Below are positions 35,817-44,674 of a stretch of DNA of 64,000 nucleotides, in pieces. Position 1 is the stretch's first letter. Each line of letters begins with the position of its first letter. A program made the translations under genes and the position numbers. The notes beneath the pieces are model-generated. The model was given only the letters and a program-made list of their open reading frames with translations. It ran no database searches and had not been told where the DNA came from. The stretch lies in the NCBI RefSeq assembly GCF_000019165.1, contig NC_010337.2, forward strand, positions 1,187,001-1,251,000. The letters are read 5' to 3'. The DNA comes from Heliomicrobium modesticaldum Ice1 (GTDB taxonomy: Bacteria; Bacillota; Desulfitobacteriia; Heliobacteriales; Heliobacteriaceae).

Positions 35817-36482
35817 TTGAAGACGGAGAAGGAAAAAGGCCCTGTCTACGACCCGGCCCTTTCGGCGCTCCGCCAAGCAGCGGAAGGCGGCGACGCAGAG
35901 GCCCAGTACCAGTGGGCCCTCCGCTGCGAAGAAGGCCGGGGGGTTCCCCAAAGCGCAAAACAGGCCGTCGAATGGTTTGCCCGCGCGGCCGAACAGGGAC
36001 ACGGACTGGCCCAACTCAGCCTGGCCATGCTCTATGAGGATGGAACGGGCTTGGCCCCTGATGAGGCGGAGGCGGCGCGCTGGTACGAGAGAGCGGCGGC
36101 CCAAGGGATCGCGGAGGCGCAGTTATACCTGGCGCGCCTTTTTGCCGAGGGACGCGGCGTCGATCGCGACGACAGCCGCGCGCTGGCGTGGTACCGGAAA
36201 GCGGCTGAACAGGGTGAGGCCGATGCCCAGTTTGAATTGGCTCTTCTCTACGCCCTTGGCCAGGGTGTGGAAAAAGATGACGCCGAAGCGGTGCGCTGGT
36301 ATCGCCTAGCGGCGGAACAGGGCCACATGGACGCCCAGTTCAACCTGGCCTTCATGTATGAGGAGGGTCAGGGTCTCCCGCAAGACCGGAAGGAAGCCCT
36401 GGCATGGTATCGCAAGGCGGCGGAGCAGGGCGACGAGGAGGCCCAGAAAAAAGTGGCCGCCCTCTCCGGTAGGAGACGATAA
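35817..36482 (+). CDS. Sel1-repeat (SLR) protein
   Basis: 221 residues made of about five Sel1-like repeats of 36 residues, each with the pattern GDAEAQYQWALRCEEGRGVP...AVEWFARAAEQG. Four copies are near perfect, suggesting recent or constrained duplication. No signal peptide, so probably cytoplasmic. TTG at 35817 is used because GAGGTGA lies 6 nt upstream. Sel1 proteins act as scaffolds for protein-protein contacts; its partner is unknown. A terminator follows before pglX. Confidence 0.85.
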   Translation: MKTEKEKGPVYDPALSALRQAAEGGDAEAQYQWALRCEEGRGVPQSAKQAVEWFARAAEQGHGLAQLSLAMLYEDGTGLAPDEAEAARWYERAAAQGIAEAQLYLARLFAEGRGVDRDDSRALAWYRKAAEQGEADAQFELALLYALGQGVEKDDAEAVRWYRLAAEQGHMDAQFNLAFMYEEGQGLPQDRKEALAWYRKAAEQGDEEAQKKVAALSGRRR

Positions 36483-36496
36483 TCGGGAACAGGAAG

Positions 36497-36542
36497 GCCC
36501 CCGGAAAGACCGTAAGGGATTTCACGGGGGCGCCCTTGTTTT
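36497..36542 (+). terminator. Terminator-like hairpin before pglX
   Basis: GCCCCCG (36497-36503) pairs with CGGGGGC (36525-36531), followed by GCCCTTGTTTTC. Confidence 0.55.
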
Positions 36543-36571
36543 CAAAAAGTATGGCCGAGACGGAGGCGTCG

Positions 36572-39500
36572 ATGAACAAAGGAGCCTTAAAGAATTTTGC
36601 CGTCCGCGCCCGGGCGGAACTGGTCCGCCTGGTTGCGCAAGCCGCCCAAGGCACCGGTGCGGCCGATGCCACTAGCGCTGGCGCGCCGAATGCTGTTGAA
36701 GCCAAGGCCAAGGCACCTCATGCGGATGCATCTACCGTCGAAACCGTCGCCTATACCTGGTTTATCCGCTTGATCGCCTTGCGCTTCCTGGAAGTGAGGG
36801 GCTACTTGGGGCGGGACGATCAAGGGCAGAACCACTGCCGGCAGGATGGACAAGGGGCAGAAAGGGAGGGCTTGCGCCTGAACGACCCGGGGGACGAGCG
36901 GCGACGCATGATCGAACAGTGCCGCTTCTGGCAGTCGATTACAGACCTCTTCGCCGATCCCTGTCCTCCCTGGACGGAGCGATGGCTGCCGGAGGCGATC
37001 TGGGAAAGGGAAGGTGTAGCCCACCGCCTCTATGGGGAGATCCCGGAGGAGGACTTTCGCCATGTGGAGGTGCTGGGTTGGCTGCACCAGTTCTACTGGG
37101 CAGAGAAAAAAGATGAGGTCTTCACCCGTCCTGCAGCTCACAAGATCGCAGAGGCTGATATCCCGGCAGCGACCCAGTTGTTCACACCCCACTGGATCGT
37201 CCGGTTCATGGTCGAGAATTCGCTCGGGCGGCTCTGCGCGCAAGGGGATCGCCACGGGCGCTGGACCAGCCGGTGGCGCTATTTTCTGCCTGGTGAAGGG
37301 GAAGCGGGACGGGCTGCAGATGGGATGAGGCAACCGGGAACGATGATGCCGGGAGCGAGGAGACTTGAATCCATCCGGCTGCTCGACCCTGCTTGTGGCA
37401 CCGGTCATATCCTGGTCTACGCCTTCGACCTGCTGGCTGACCTGTATGAAAGCTGCGGGCTCCCCCCGGAAGACTATGTCCCGATCATTTTGGAGAAGAA
37501 TCTGGCTGGTCTTGATGTAGATGAGCGTGCGGCCCGTCTCGCCGTTTTTGCATTGCTCATGAAAGCGAGGGAACGGACCCCGCTGGTTTTTCAACAGCCG
37601 CCGCGAGTCAGGGTATTCCCATTGCAGGAGACGAAAGGGATGGATGTCCGCGCGATCGCCTGTTTGCTTGCCGGAGCAGATGGAGCGGTCGAAGGGGAAG
37701 GTGCGGACGAATCAGCGGACAAAAAGCCTTGCGAAGACAAGCCCGACCAGAGTGAGCGCGGCTCTGACGCATTGGCCTCACTGCTGTCGCTCTTTGCAGA
37801 GGCCAACCACTTCGGTTCTCTGCTGCGACCCGTAAAGATCGCTTTCGACTACTGGGAACAGCGGCTCGACGCGATCGAGCGGGAACGACGGAATCGATGG
37901 GGCGCCGAAAAAACAGTCAGCGATGACGGGTCGCCTCTGAATGACAGGTCACTGGACGACGTTTTGCTCCAGGTAAGAAAAGTGTTGCGGCAGGCGCGGA
38001 TGCTGACAAAAACCTATGATGTGGTGATCACCAACCCGCCCTATATGGGCATCCGCAACATGAATCCCGAACTGCGTCGCTTCCTTCGGGAGCACTATCC
38101 CCGGACGAAGGGCGATCTCTTCGCCGCTTTCATGGAACGGATGGAGTCCCTTGTTGCGGAAGGCGGCTACCATGTGACTGTCACCATGCAGTCTTGGATG
38201 TTCCTGACCACCTATGAGGAATACCGGCGGCATCTGCTTCGGGAGTACGGGATCATCGCCATGGTTCATATGGCCAACATGGTCATGGGTATCGCCTTCG
38301 GCACTGTGGCGACGGTGCTGCGCAAAGGCGATCCGAAGGCGGTGGGAACCTTTGTTCACGTGGCCCCGGAGGATCTGGAAGGTGACGCGCCGAGCGCTTT
38401 TCCACCGATGGGCAAGCGGTATCTCCATCGCGGCGGAGAGGCTTTTCTCGCCATCGCCGGTTCACCTATCGCCTACTGGGTCTCCGCGGCGGTACGGGCG
38501 GCCTTCGCAAAGAACCCGCCCCTGCGCCGCTTGGCAGAGCCCAAGCAAGGATTGGCCACCGCCGACAACGACCGCTTCCTCCGGCTCTGGCATGAGGTCA
38601 GTGTCGCTGATATCGGCTTCGACTTGACAGGACCGGAGGCGGCGCTCGCTTCGGGGCGGCGATGGATCCCCTATAACAAGGGTGGGCGTTACCGCAAGTG
38701 GTACGGAAACCAGGATTATGTGATCGATTGGTCCGGTGACGGCGAGGCGGTGCGGCAGCACGCCCCTTCGGTGATCCGCAACCGCGACTGGTACTTTCGG
38801 GAAGGGATCACCTGGTCTTTTGTCAGTTCATCCAAATTCGGCGTTCGCTATACGCCGCCGGGATTCATCTTCGATGTGGGGGGGTCATCCCTTTTTCCGA
38901 AAGATCAGGACCGGCTGTTCCTGCTCGCTTTCCTGTGCAGCAAACTGTCCTTCTATCTGATGCGGGTCTTGAACCCGACACTCAACTTCCAGGTCGGCAA
39001 TATCGCCGCCCTGCCTGTCCCCGACTGCCCGCCCGAGGATCGACGACGGCAGGCCATCGAGCGCCTGGCTGAGGAAAACGTCCGGCTGGCTCGGCGGGAT
39101 TGGGATGACCGAGAAAACTCCCGAGATTTTGATGCGCACCCTTTTTTGACGTATCGGCGAGGGGCCGTGACGCTGGAAGACGCCTTCTCCCGCTGGCAAA
39201 AGGAGGCCGAAAAGCGATTGGAGCAGATGCGCGCCAATGAGGAAAAGGTCAATGCCCTGCTCCTGTCCTTGTACGGCCTTGATGGGGAGATGTCTCCGGC
39301 CGTCAGTGACGATGACATCACCCTCGCCCGGGCGGACCGCGAAGGGGATGCCCGCTCCTTTCTGTCCTATGCCGTCGGCTGTATCCTCGGGCGTTACTCG
39401 CCCGATCGGCCGGGTCTGATCTATGCCGGCGGTGTTTACGACGAAGGGGCGTATGGCCCCTTTCGACCTGTACCGGACGGCATTCTCCCGATCGACGAAC

Positions 39501-40003
39501 GGCAAAGCGGCGCCGATGACGTCGTCAGCCGGTTGCAGTCATTCCTGGCCTACGTCTTCGGTGAAGAGACGGTCGAGGAAAACCTAAACTGGTTGGCCGA
39601 CGCCCTCCGCCGCAAAGGCGGCGAGACAGGGGAGGAGCGGCTGCGTCGCTATTTTCGCAGTGAGTTCTATGGCGATCACATCAAGGCCTACCGCAAGCGA
39701 CCCATCTACTGGCTCTTCGCCTCTTCCCCGTCGAGAGCCTTCCAGGCCATCGTTTATCTGCACCGCCTGGGGCCGGATACACTGGAGCGGCTCCGGCGTG
39801 ATCACCTGGCGCCCCGGTTGGCGGCGGTGCAAAGCAGGTCGGTAGCAGAGGAAATGGCGGCTTATGCGAGGCAACTGACGGAGTTTGCCCGGAAAGAGAT
39901 CGCCATCTCCCTGGATGACGGCGTATTGCGGAACTACGGGCGCCTGCGCCCCTTGCTGGCCGATTTTGACCCATTCTCCCGTCGTGCCGTGAAGATGTGG
40001 TAA
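36572..40003 (+). CDS. pglX: BREX-type adenine-specific DNA methyltransferase PglX, solitary
   Basis: About 1143 residues. ATG 36572 is preferred, with GGAGG ahead and the family's NKGALKNFAVRARAELV start. Region 200-240 has ATQLFTPHWIVRFMVENSLG, then the SAM motif LLDPACGTGHILVYAFDLL (about 269), NLAGLDVDERAARLA, and the catalytic NPPYMGIRNMN (about 489). The long C-terminal half matches PglX target-recognition and coiled regions. In BREX, PglX methylates a non-palindromic adenine site to mark self. None of BrxA, BrxB, BrxC, PglZ or BrxL is in the window; the neighbours are a Sel1 protein and a dehydrogenase. It may be an orphan methylase or a type IIG-like enzyme. Confidence 0.88.
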   Translation: MNKGALKNFAVRARAELVRLVAQAAQGTGAADATSAGAPNAVEAKAKAPHADASTVETVAYTWFIRLIALRFLEVRGYLGRDDQGQNHCRQDGQGAEREGLRLNDPGDERRRMIEQCRFWQSITDLFADPCPPWTERWLPEAIWEREGVAHRLYGEIPEEDFRHVEVLGWLHQFYWAEKKDEVFTRPAAHKIAEADIPAATQLFTPHWIVRFMVENSLGRLCAQGDRHGRWTSRWRYFLPGEGEAGRAADGMRQPGTMMPGARRLESIRLLDPACGTGHILVYAFDLLADLYESCGLPPEDYVPIILEKNLAGLDVDERAARLAVFALLMKARERTPLVFQQPPRVRVFPLQETKGMDVRAIACLLAGADGAVEGEGADESADKKPCEDKPDQSERGSDALASLLSLFAEANHFGSLLRPVKIAFDYWEQRLDAIERERRNRWGAEKTVSDDGSPLNDRSLDDVLLQVRKVLRQARMLTKTYDVVITNPPYMGIRNMNPELRRFLREHYPRTKGDLFAAFMERMESLVAEGGYHVTVTMQSWMFLTTYEEYRRHLLREYGIIAMVHMANMVMGIAFGTVATVLRKGDPKAVGTFVHVAPEDLEGDAPSAFPPMGKRYLHRGGEAFLAIAGSPIAYWVSAAVRAAFAKNPPLRRLAEPKQGLATADNDRFLRLWHEVSVADIGFDLTGPEAALASGRRWIPYNKGGRYRKWYGNQDYVIDWSGDGEAVRQHAPSVIRNRDWYFREGITWSFVSSSKFGVRYTPPGFIFDVGGSSLFPKDQDRLFLLAFLCSKLSFYLMRVLNPTLNFQVGNIAALPVPDCPPEDRRRQAIERLAEENVRLARRDWDDRENSRDFDAHPFLTYRRGAVTLEDAFSRWQKEAEKRLEQMRANEEKVNALLLSLYGLDGEMSPAVSDDDITLARADREGDARSFLSYAVGCILGRYSPDRPGLIYAGGVYDEGAYGPFRPVPDGILPIDERQSGADDVVSRLQSFLAYVFGEETVEENLNWLADALRRKGGETGEERLRRYFRSEFYGDHIKAYRKRPIYWLFASSPSRAFQAIVYLHRLGPDTLERLRRDHLAPRLAAVQSRSVAEEMAAYARQLTEFARKEIAISLDDGVLRNYGRLRPLLADFDPFSRRAVKMW

Positions 40004-40096
40004 AAACATCTGCCCCTTGCATGGCAGGCTCCTTATTTTGCGGCACCGGCGGCTCTCTCGGCGCTGGTCTGCACTATAATCAGCACAATAGAAGGC

Positions 40097-40125
40097 TCGA
40101 CAAGTCTCACCCTTGGCGGTATGAT
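40097..40125 (+). promoter_or_regulatory. Promoter of the dehydrogenase gene
   Basis: TCGACA (40097-40102), 17 nt, TATGAT (40120-40125), 42 nt before the ATG at 40168. One base off consensus in each box. Confidence 0.6.
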
Positions 40126-40167
40126 CATAGTGTTCGTCCTTCTTTGAACGTAGAAAGGAGCGCCTCG

Positions 40168-41154
40168 ATGAACCATTCACTGCGCCCGAAAGTGCTCGTT
40201 ACACGGGAGATACCTCAGCCGGCTCTCGACCGGATCAAGGAGTTCGCCCGCCTCGATCTCTGGCCGGCCTTCCCGCCGCCGGAAAAAGGTGAACTCCAGC
40301 GGATGCTCGCCGACGCTGACGCCTTGCTCTGCATGATCACCGACCCCATCGACGACGATGTCATCGAAGCCGGTAAAAAGCTGCGCGTCATCGCCAATTA
40401 CGGTGTCGGTTATGACAACATCGATATCGCCGCTGCGACCCGGCGCCGGATCGCCGTCACCAATACACCGGATGCGCTCACCGAAGCCACCGCCGACCTG
40501 GCCTTTGCCTTGCTGCTGGCAACGGCCCGCAACCTGATCGCCGCAGACCGGTTCACACGGGACGGCTTCTGGATCGCCTGGCATCCCCAACTGTTGCTAG
40601 GGCGGGATGTCTTCGGCTCAACGCTGGGCATCGTCGGCCTCGGACGGATCGGCGAGGCGGTGGCCCGCCGGGCCCGCGGCTTTAACATGCATGTTCTCTA
40701 CACCGCCCGCCGTCGCAACCCGAAAGCCGAGGCGGAACTGGGGATTGAGTACTGCACCCTTGAGGAACTGCTGCGCCGGTCGGACTTTGTATCCCTCCAT
40801 ACGCCGCTGACCCTGGAAACGCGCCACCTGATCGGCGCCAAAGAGTTGAATATGATGAAGCCGACGGCCATCTTGATCAACACGGCCCGCGGCGGCGTCG
40901 TGGATCAAGAGGCGCTGACCGAAGCGCTCCAGCAAGGGGTGATCGGCGGCGCCGGTTTGGATGTCTTCGCTGAAGAGCCCGTCGCTCCGGAGGAGGCGCT
41001 GCTGGAATTGCCCAACGTCGTTGTCTCCCCCCATATCGGCAGTGCCACCGTGGAAGCGAGGACGCGGATGGGCTTGATGGCGGTGGAAAACATCCAGGCC
41101 GTTCTGGAGGGACGCCGTCCACCCAATCTGGTCAACAGCGAGCTGTTTTCATAA
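40168..41154 (+). CDS. D-2-hydroxyacid dehydrogenase, glyoxylate/hydroxypyruvate reductase-like
   Basis: 328 residues. NAD(P)-binding GIVGLGRIGEAVARRARGF (about 150), catalytic Arg in NTARGGVVDQEAL, Glu in VFAEEP and His in SPHIGSAT show the complete active site of the 2-hydroxyacid dehydrogenase family. VIANYGVGYDNIDIAAATRR and ATADLAFALLLATARN match the glyoxylate reductase subgroup. Likely reduces glyoxylate or hydroxypyruvate in the cytosol. GAAAGGAGCG precedes the ATG, a promoter is at 40097 and a terminator follows, so it is monocistronic. Substrate choice cannot be settled by sequence. Confidence 0.9.
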   Translation: MNHSLRPKVLVTREIPQPALDRIKEFARLDLWPAFPPPEKGELQRMLADADALLCMITDPIDDDVIEAGKKLRVIANYGVGYDNIDIAAATRRRIAVTNTPDALTEATADLAFALLLATARNLIAADRFTRDGFWIAWHPQLLLGRDVFGSTLGIVGLGRIGEAVARRARGFNMHVLYTARRRNPKAEAELGIEYCTLEELLRRSDFVSLHTPLTLETRHLIGAKELNMMKPTAILINTARGGVVDQEALTEALQQGVIGGAGLDVFAEEPVAPEEALLELPNVVVSPHIGSATVEARTRMGLMAVENIQAVLEGRRPPNLVNSELFS

Positions 41155-41189
41155 CCGGCACTTTTTATAGGTGAATCATTGAATTAGGA

Positions 41190-41225
41190 AAAAAGCGGAT
41201 TGAGGCGCCCTCAACCGCTTTTTTG
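41190..41225 (+). terminator. Intrinsic terminator
   Basis: AAAAAGCGG-A-TTGAGG (41190-41205) pairs with CTCAACCGCTTTTTT (41210-41224), one bulge. Confidence 0.85.
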
Positions 41226-41308
41226 CATAGGAAAAAACAGATAAAATCAACAGGAGTGGAAATCTGGTTTGGCTTTAGTATAATGAATGCAGAGGTGAGG
41301 CGATAACT

Positions 41309-42367
41309 ATGGCAGGATTTTTCAGCAAGCTTTTTGGCGGATCCGGCAAACCCGCCGGCGGGACAGTGCCGCAAGCCGGGACCGCGAAGGCTGCGGCGGC
41401 CGGTTCCCCTGTTGAGGCTGTCCGGGCGAAGGAATCGCGATGGAACCTGTTCAGCCTGACGCAGCCCATGCCCTACTATCGATTGGGCGATATCAGCATC
41501 GTCGATGCCATCCGTGATTTTTATGTCGACGTGCCGGAGGACATGAAAGCTGCCTTCCGCGCCAAAAACCCTGACATCGTCTTTCATCGGGACAAGTCCT
41601 TCGACGGTTTTCATTACTACTCCGACATTCCCATGCGCTCCGGCATCTATGACTTGGTGGAACGGATCAACCGCCACCGCCTGCTGGCCGCCCAGGAATG
41701 GCTGGCCTCCGGCGAGGTCCCTGTCAACCGGCCCAAACTGGGCGTCCTGCACATTAACCCCTACGGCAAGACAGGCAGAGCCGGTGAAAACGCCCTTGAA
41801 TTGCAGATCTTCCGCACCGATGCGTTCACCCACCGCGTCTTCCGGTCCGTCTATAAAGAGCTGCAGGCGGCCAACCATGAGATGCTCACCATGAAAACAG
41901 CCACGGAAGTCAACCGCTACAACGCCTTCCTGACGGAACTGAAGGTACATGCCTGGGTGACCCTGCCGAGCGACGGCAGCGAAGCTATCGTCCCCGGTAG
42001 CCAGACGCCTGCCGGCGCGACCTTGTACGGCGAACTGCTGGAAGAGGACCTGCAAGCGGGAACGTCCCATTTCAGCCTCGTCCGATGGCTCTCCCGCCAC
42101 CTGGCCGAGGCGGCGGGAAGGGCGCCAAGCGCCTTTTCCGAGCTCGAAAGCGCCATCCGCGGCTATGAGTTGTTCGTGGACAAGGCCGATTACAGCGTTT
42201 GCCTGACCGTCTCCGTCGCGCTGAAGGATGCCCCGCCGGCCCTTGCCGATAAGGCCGTTCCCTTCACCGGTGATGAAGTGGCCCGGCTTATCCAGCAGCC
42301 GATGAGCCCTGCCGGCGAGTACACCCTCCGGTTGGTGGCGGCGCGCAAGGGCATTGACCTTGACTAG
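41309..42367 (+). CDS. Unrecognised cytoplasmic protein
   Basis: 352 residues, no family recognised. The N-terminus MAGFFSKLFGGSGKPAGG is followed by an Ala/Gly/Thr-rich linker to about residue 45, then a folded-looking region with YRLGDISIVDAIRDFYVDVPE, RDKSFDGFHYYSDIPMRSGI and NPYGKTGRAGENALELQIFRT. A C-terminal part repeats a similar size again. No signal peptide, membrane span or known motif. An amphipathic N-terminal helix could bind a membrane. TATAAT at 41279-41284 and GAGGTGAGG before the ATG support expression. Terminators bound it on both sides, so it is a single-gene unit. Confidence 0.75.
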   Translation: MAGFFSKLFGGSGKPAGGTVPQAGTAKAAAAGSPVEAVRAKESRWNLFSLTQPMPYYRLGDISIVDAIRDFYVDVPEDMKAAFRAKNPDIVFHRDKSFDGFHYYSDIPMRSGIYDLVERINRHRLLAAQEWLASGEVPVNRPKLGVLHINPYGKTGRAGENALELQIFRTDAFTHRVFRSVYKELQAANHEMLTMKTATEVNRYNAFLTELKVHAWVTLPSDGSEAIVPGSQTPAGATLYGELLEEDLQAGTSHFSLVRWLSRHLAEAAGRAPSAFSELESAIRGYELFVDKADYSVCLTVSVALKDAPPALADKAVPFTGDEVARLIQQPMSPAGEYTLRLVAARKGIDLD

Positions 42368-42443
42368 CCAATCGGCATTACAGGAAAGTCTGTCTGCACC
42401 ATCGAGGTGCCCCTACATCTATAGCAAATAATCTTCGCACATT

Positions 42444-42477
42444 CCCTTGCATCTTGCCCGCAAGGGGCTTTTTTTTC
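42444..42477 (+). terminator. Intrinsic terminator
   Basis: CCCTTGC (42444-42450) pairs with GCAAGGG (42460-42466), then GCTTTTTTTT. Confidence 0.85.
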
Positions 42478-42544
42478 GCAAATGACGGAAGAATATTTAC
42501 TGAATATGGAGGTATTGCCTCTCGGGCAGACAAGTGCTAGGATA

Positions 42545-42576
42545 AAATAAGAATAATCTTATTTAGGGTTATTCTT
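42545..42576 (+). promoter_or_regulatory. Overlapping palindromes upstream of the zinc-binding protein gene
   Basis: AAATAAGA-ATAA-TCTTATTT (42545-42564) overlaps a second dyad AAGAATAA...TTATTCTT (42549-42556 with 42569-42576). They lie 40-70 nt before the ATG. A Zur-like or other metal-responsive operator is suggested by context, but the sequence does not match the common Zur box. Confidence 0.5.
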
Positions 42577-42615
42577 GCGCAAGATGGAATAAACAAAAGA
42601 AAGGAGTAGCCTAAG

Positions 42616-43656
42616 GTGAAGAAGGCGGTACATATTTTCGGCGCTGGGCTGTTATCACTGGTCCTGTTGGCCGGTTGCGTCTCGAAAGGGCTGGTGTCAA
42701 AGCCGAACGATACTGCGCTCGCTGTGAACAAGCTCAAGGTGGTGACCAGCATCTACCCCATGTATGAATTCACTCGGCAGGTCGGCGGGGATAAGGTAGA
42801 CGTGGTCAATCTCGTCCCGCCGGGGGTTGAGCCGCATACCTGGGAACCGACACCCAAGGACATGGAGGCGATAGCGAAGGCCAACCTGCTTGTCGTCAAC
42901 GGCGGCATGGAAAGCTGGCTCGACAAGGTGATGAACTCCGGCAGCCTGAAAAACGTGACGGTTGTAGAGGCGGGCAAAGGGCTGGAACGGCTGCCTGCCG
43001 ATGAACATGATGAAGAGGCGCACAAGGCCGACGGGCACGCCGAAGACGATGGTCATGAGGAAGACGACAACAAGGCAGAAGCGCATCAAGAAGATGCCCA
43101 GGAGGCGGGAAAAGAGGGCCATCATCATGAGTATGATCCCCACTTCTGGGTGTCGCCGAAGCAGGCCAAGGCAGAAGTGGAAAACATCAAGCAGGGCCTC
43201 ATCGCCGCCGACCCGGCCAACGGGGAGCACTATGAAAACAACGCCAAGGACTACATGGACAAGCTGGACGCACTGGATCAGGAGTTTCGCGAAGGCCTGG
43301 CCGGTGTGCAAAAGAAGGCCTTTATCGTCACCCACCGCGCCTTCGCCTACCTTGCCCGCGACTACGGACTGCAACAGATCGGCATCATGGGGGTCAACCC
43401 GGAGACAGAACCGACACCGAAAACGATGGCCCAGATTGCGGACTTTGCCAAGGCGCATCAGGTCAAGTACATCTTCTTTGAAGCGCTGATCAGCCCCAAG
43501 CTGGCCGAGGCCATCGCCAAGGAGGCCGGCGCCCAGACCCTTGTGTTGAATCCGCTGGGCGGCCTCACCGAAGAGCAACTGAAAGCCGGCAAGGATTACA
43601 TCGCCATCCAACGGGAGAACCTGAGCAACCTCAAAAAAGCCCTCAACGGGGAGTGA
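42616..43656 (+). CDS. znuA: Zinc/manganese ABC transporter substrate-binding lipoprotein (ZnuA-like)
   Basis: 346 residues. Signal with lipobox LLAGC, Cys about residue 21. The SBP core begins KVVTSIYPMYEFTRQVGGDKV, with metal His in GVEPHTWEPTP, in HFWVSPKQA and in VTHRAFAYLARDYGL, plus a Glu/Asp at FFEALISPK. A His/Asp/Glu-rich loop (about 130-172, HAEDDGHEEDD type) is the hallmark of zinc-scavenging ZnuA. No permease or ATPase gene (znuB, znuC) is adjacent; those must be elsewhere or another transporter is served. AGAAAGGAG precedes the ATG. Confidence 0.92.
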   Translation: MKKAVHIFGAGLLSLVLLAGCVSKGLVSKPNDTALAVNKLKVVTSIYPMYEFTRQVGGDKVDVVNLVPPGVEPHTWEPTPKDMEAIAKANLLVVNGGMESWLDKVMNSGSLKNVTVVEAGKGLERLPADEHDEEAHKADGHAEDDGHEEDDNKAEAHQEDAQEAGKEGHHHEYDPHFWVSPKQAKAEVENIKQGLIAADPANGEHYENNAKDYMDKLDALDQEFREGLAGVQKKAFIVTHRAFAYLARDYGLQQIGIMGVNPETEPTPKTMAQIADFAKAHQVKYIFFEALISPKLAEAIAKEAGAQTLVLNPLGGLTEEQLKAGKDYIAIQRENLSNLKKALNGE

Positions 43657-43755
43657 CCTGTTCAGGCTTGCCGATGGCAGCCAAATAGATGCCCCTTTCC
43701 TCACGGCCGTCAACGCTGGTGATCGTATCACTCGATTGAAGCGTTCCGAAGAATG

Positions 43756-43803
43756 GGAAAAAGCCTTTCGACGTATCCATCGGATGCGTCAAAAGGCTTT
43801 TTG
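43756..43803 (+). terminator. Intrinsic terminator after znuA
   Basis: AAAAAGCCTTT (43758-43768) pairs with AAAAGGCTTTTT (43791-43802), inner CGACG/CGTC pairs. May act on both strands. Confidence 0.8.
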
Positions 43804-44026
43804 GCTTGCGGTAAACCGAGTCAAGAGGAGCCATCTGGTTCCATTTTGCCCCATCTTGTGTGCAACCCTGATGATGTAATCGTAAAGGGAAATAGCCGCC
43901 GCGTCAATGCCCGAAGGCTCGGCAAAAGCCCCAGGCGATCTCCGCTTTTTGAGGGTCCCTCCGGGGGGCTTCCCCATAACCTGTATAGGGGACGCTCTAA
44001 CATTTTTGAAGGAGGGGTTGATATCC

Positions 44027-44188
44027 TTGATCACATTGCGCCTGTGTTCGTCCAGTTGCTGTCCTACCGTTCATGTTTTCCAGGGGATGGTCGTCATCAC
44101 CGACGATGACGGGGGCCAGGTGACGCTGACGAAAGAGCAATTGAAGCTTCTCGTCGACCGATACGATGATATCGAGGCGATGAAGTGA
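44027..44188 (+). CDS. Small CCPTV-motif protein
   Basis: 53 residues, read from TTG 44027, which lies 10 nt past GAAGGAGGGG; TTG 44018 is too near. The start CSSSCCPTVHVFQGMVVITD with GGQVTLTKEQLKLLVD resembles short Cys-containing proteins seen in clostridia and their phages, function unknown. Its stop overlaps the next ATG (TGATGG), so the two are coupled. The 220 nt before it (43804-44026) have stems but no recognised RNA class. Confidence 0.6.
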   Translation: MITLRLCSSSCCPTVHVFQGMVVITDDDGGQVTLTKEQLKLLVDRYDDIEAMK

Positions 44189-44490
44189 TGGCCGCCGAGT
44201 TGCTGGCTGCCCTGAGCATACGCTTTTTCCTCTTCGATTTCATTCTCTTTAAGCCCGTTCGGGAGCGGCTCAAAAAAGTCCATTACTTCTTTCGCAAGCT
44301 CCTCGGCTGCCCCTTCTGCCAGGGATTCTGGTGCGGATTGTTCATCTACCTGCTCAACCATCCCATCGAGTCTTGGATCGCCTTCTTGCAGTTCGGATTC
44401 ATTTCGGCGATCCTATCCTTATCCTGGAGCATCGCCGCTTATCCCTTGCTGAAACGGTATGAAGAGAACCACGATATTCCGCTGACATGA
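44188..44490 (+). CDS. DUF1360-like small membrane protein
   Basis: 100 residues. LLGCPFCQGFWCGLFIYLLN contains the CPFCxGFW motif typical of the DUF1360 family of small membrane proteins. Two or three spans (FLFDFILF; GFWCGLFIYLL; FGFISAILSLSWSIAAYPLL). The ATG overlaps the stop of the preceding small gene. DUF1360 members are frequent in spore formers and some phages; function is not known to me. A strong terminator follows. Confidence 0.7.
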   Translation: MAAELLAALSIRFFLFDFILFKPVRERLKKVHYFFRKLLGCPFCQGFWCGLFIYLLNHPIESWIAFLQFGFISAILSLSWSIAAYPLLKRYEENHDIPLT

Positions 44491-44513
44491 CGGACGAGGG
44501 CCCGACAGAAGAT

Positions 44514-44538
44514 AAAACCGGCCTGCGGGCCGGTTTTT
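44514..44538 (+). terminator. Intrinsic terminator
   Basis: AAACCGGCC (44515-44523), loop TGCG, GGCCGGTTTTT (44528-44538). Confidence 0.9.
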
Positions 44539-44674
44539 GCTTGTACATCTGCATGTTTTGGTATTACACTAAAACTGGTAAAGAATTGAAGCGCGCTTGT
44601 CGAGTCATCGGTCGACGAAAGAGGAAGGTCGGCGTGGTGATAAACTGCCATGAAGAGAGGAATGGGAGCGAAAG

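Noticed and set aside
36572-40003. A BREX locus
   Set aside because: Only PglX is present. No PglZ, BrxC, BrxL, BrxA or BrxB was found in the window, so a full system is not claimed.
43804-44026. Cyclic-di-GMP or cobalamin riboswitch
   Set aside because: Checked for core motifs on both strands; stems exist but none of the conserved loops match.
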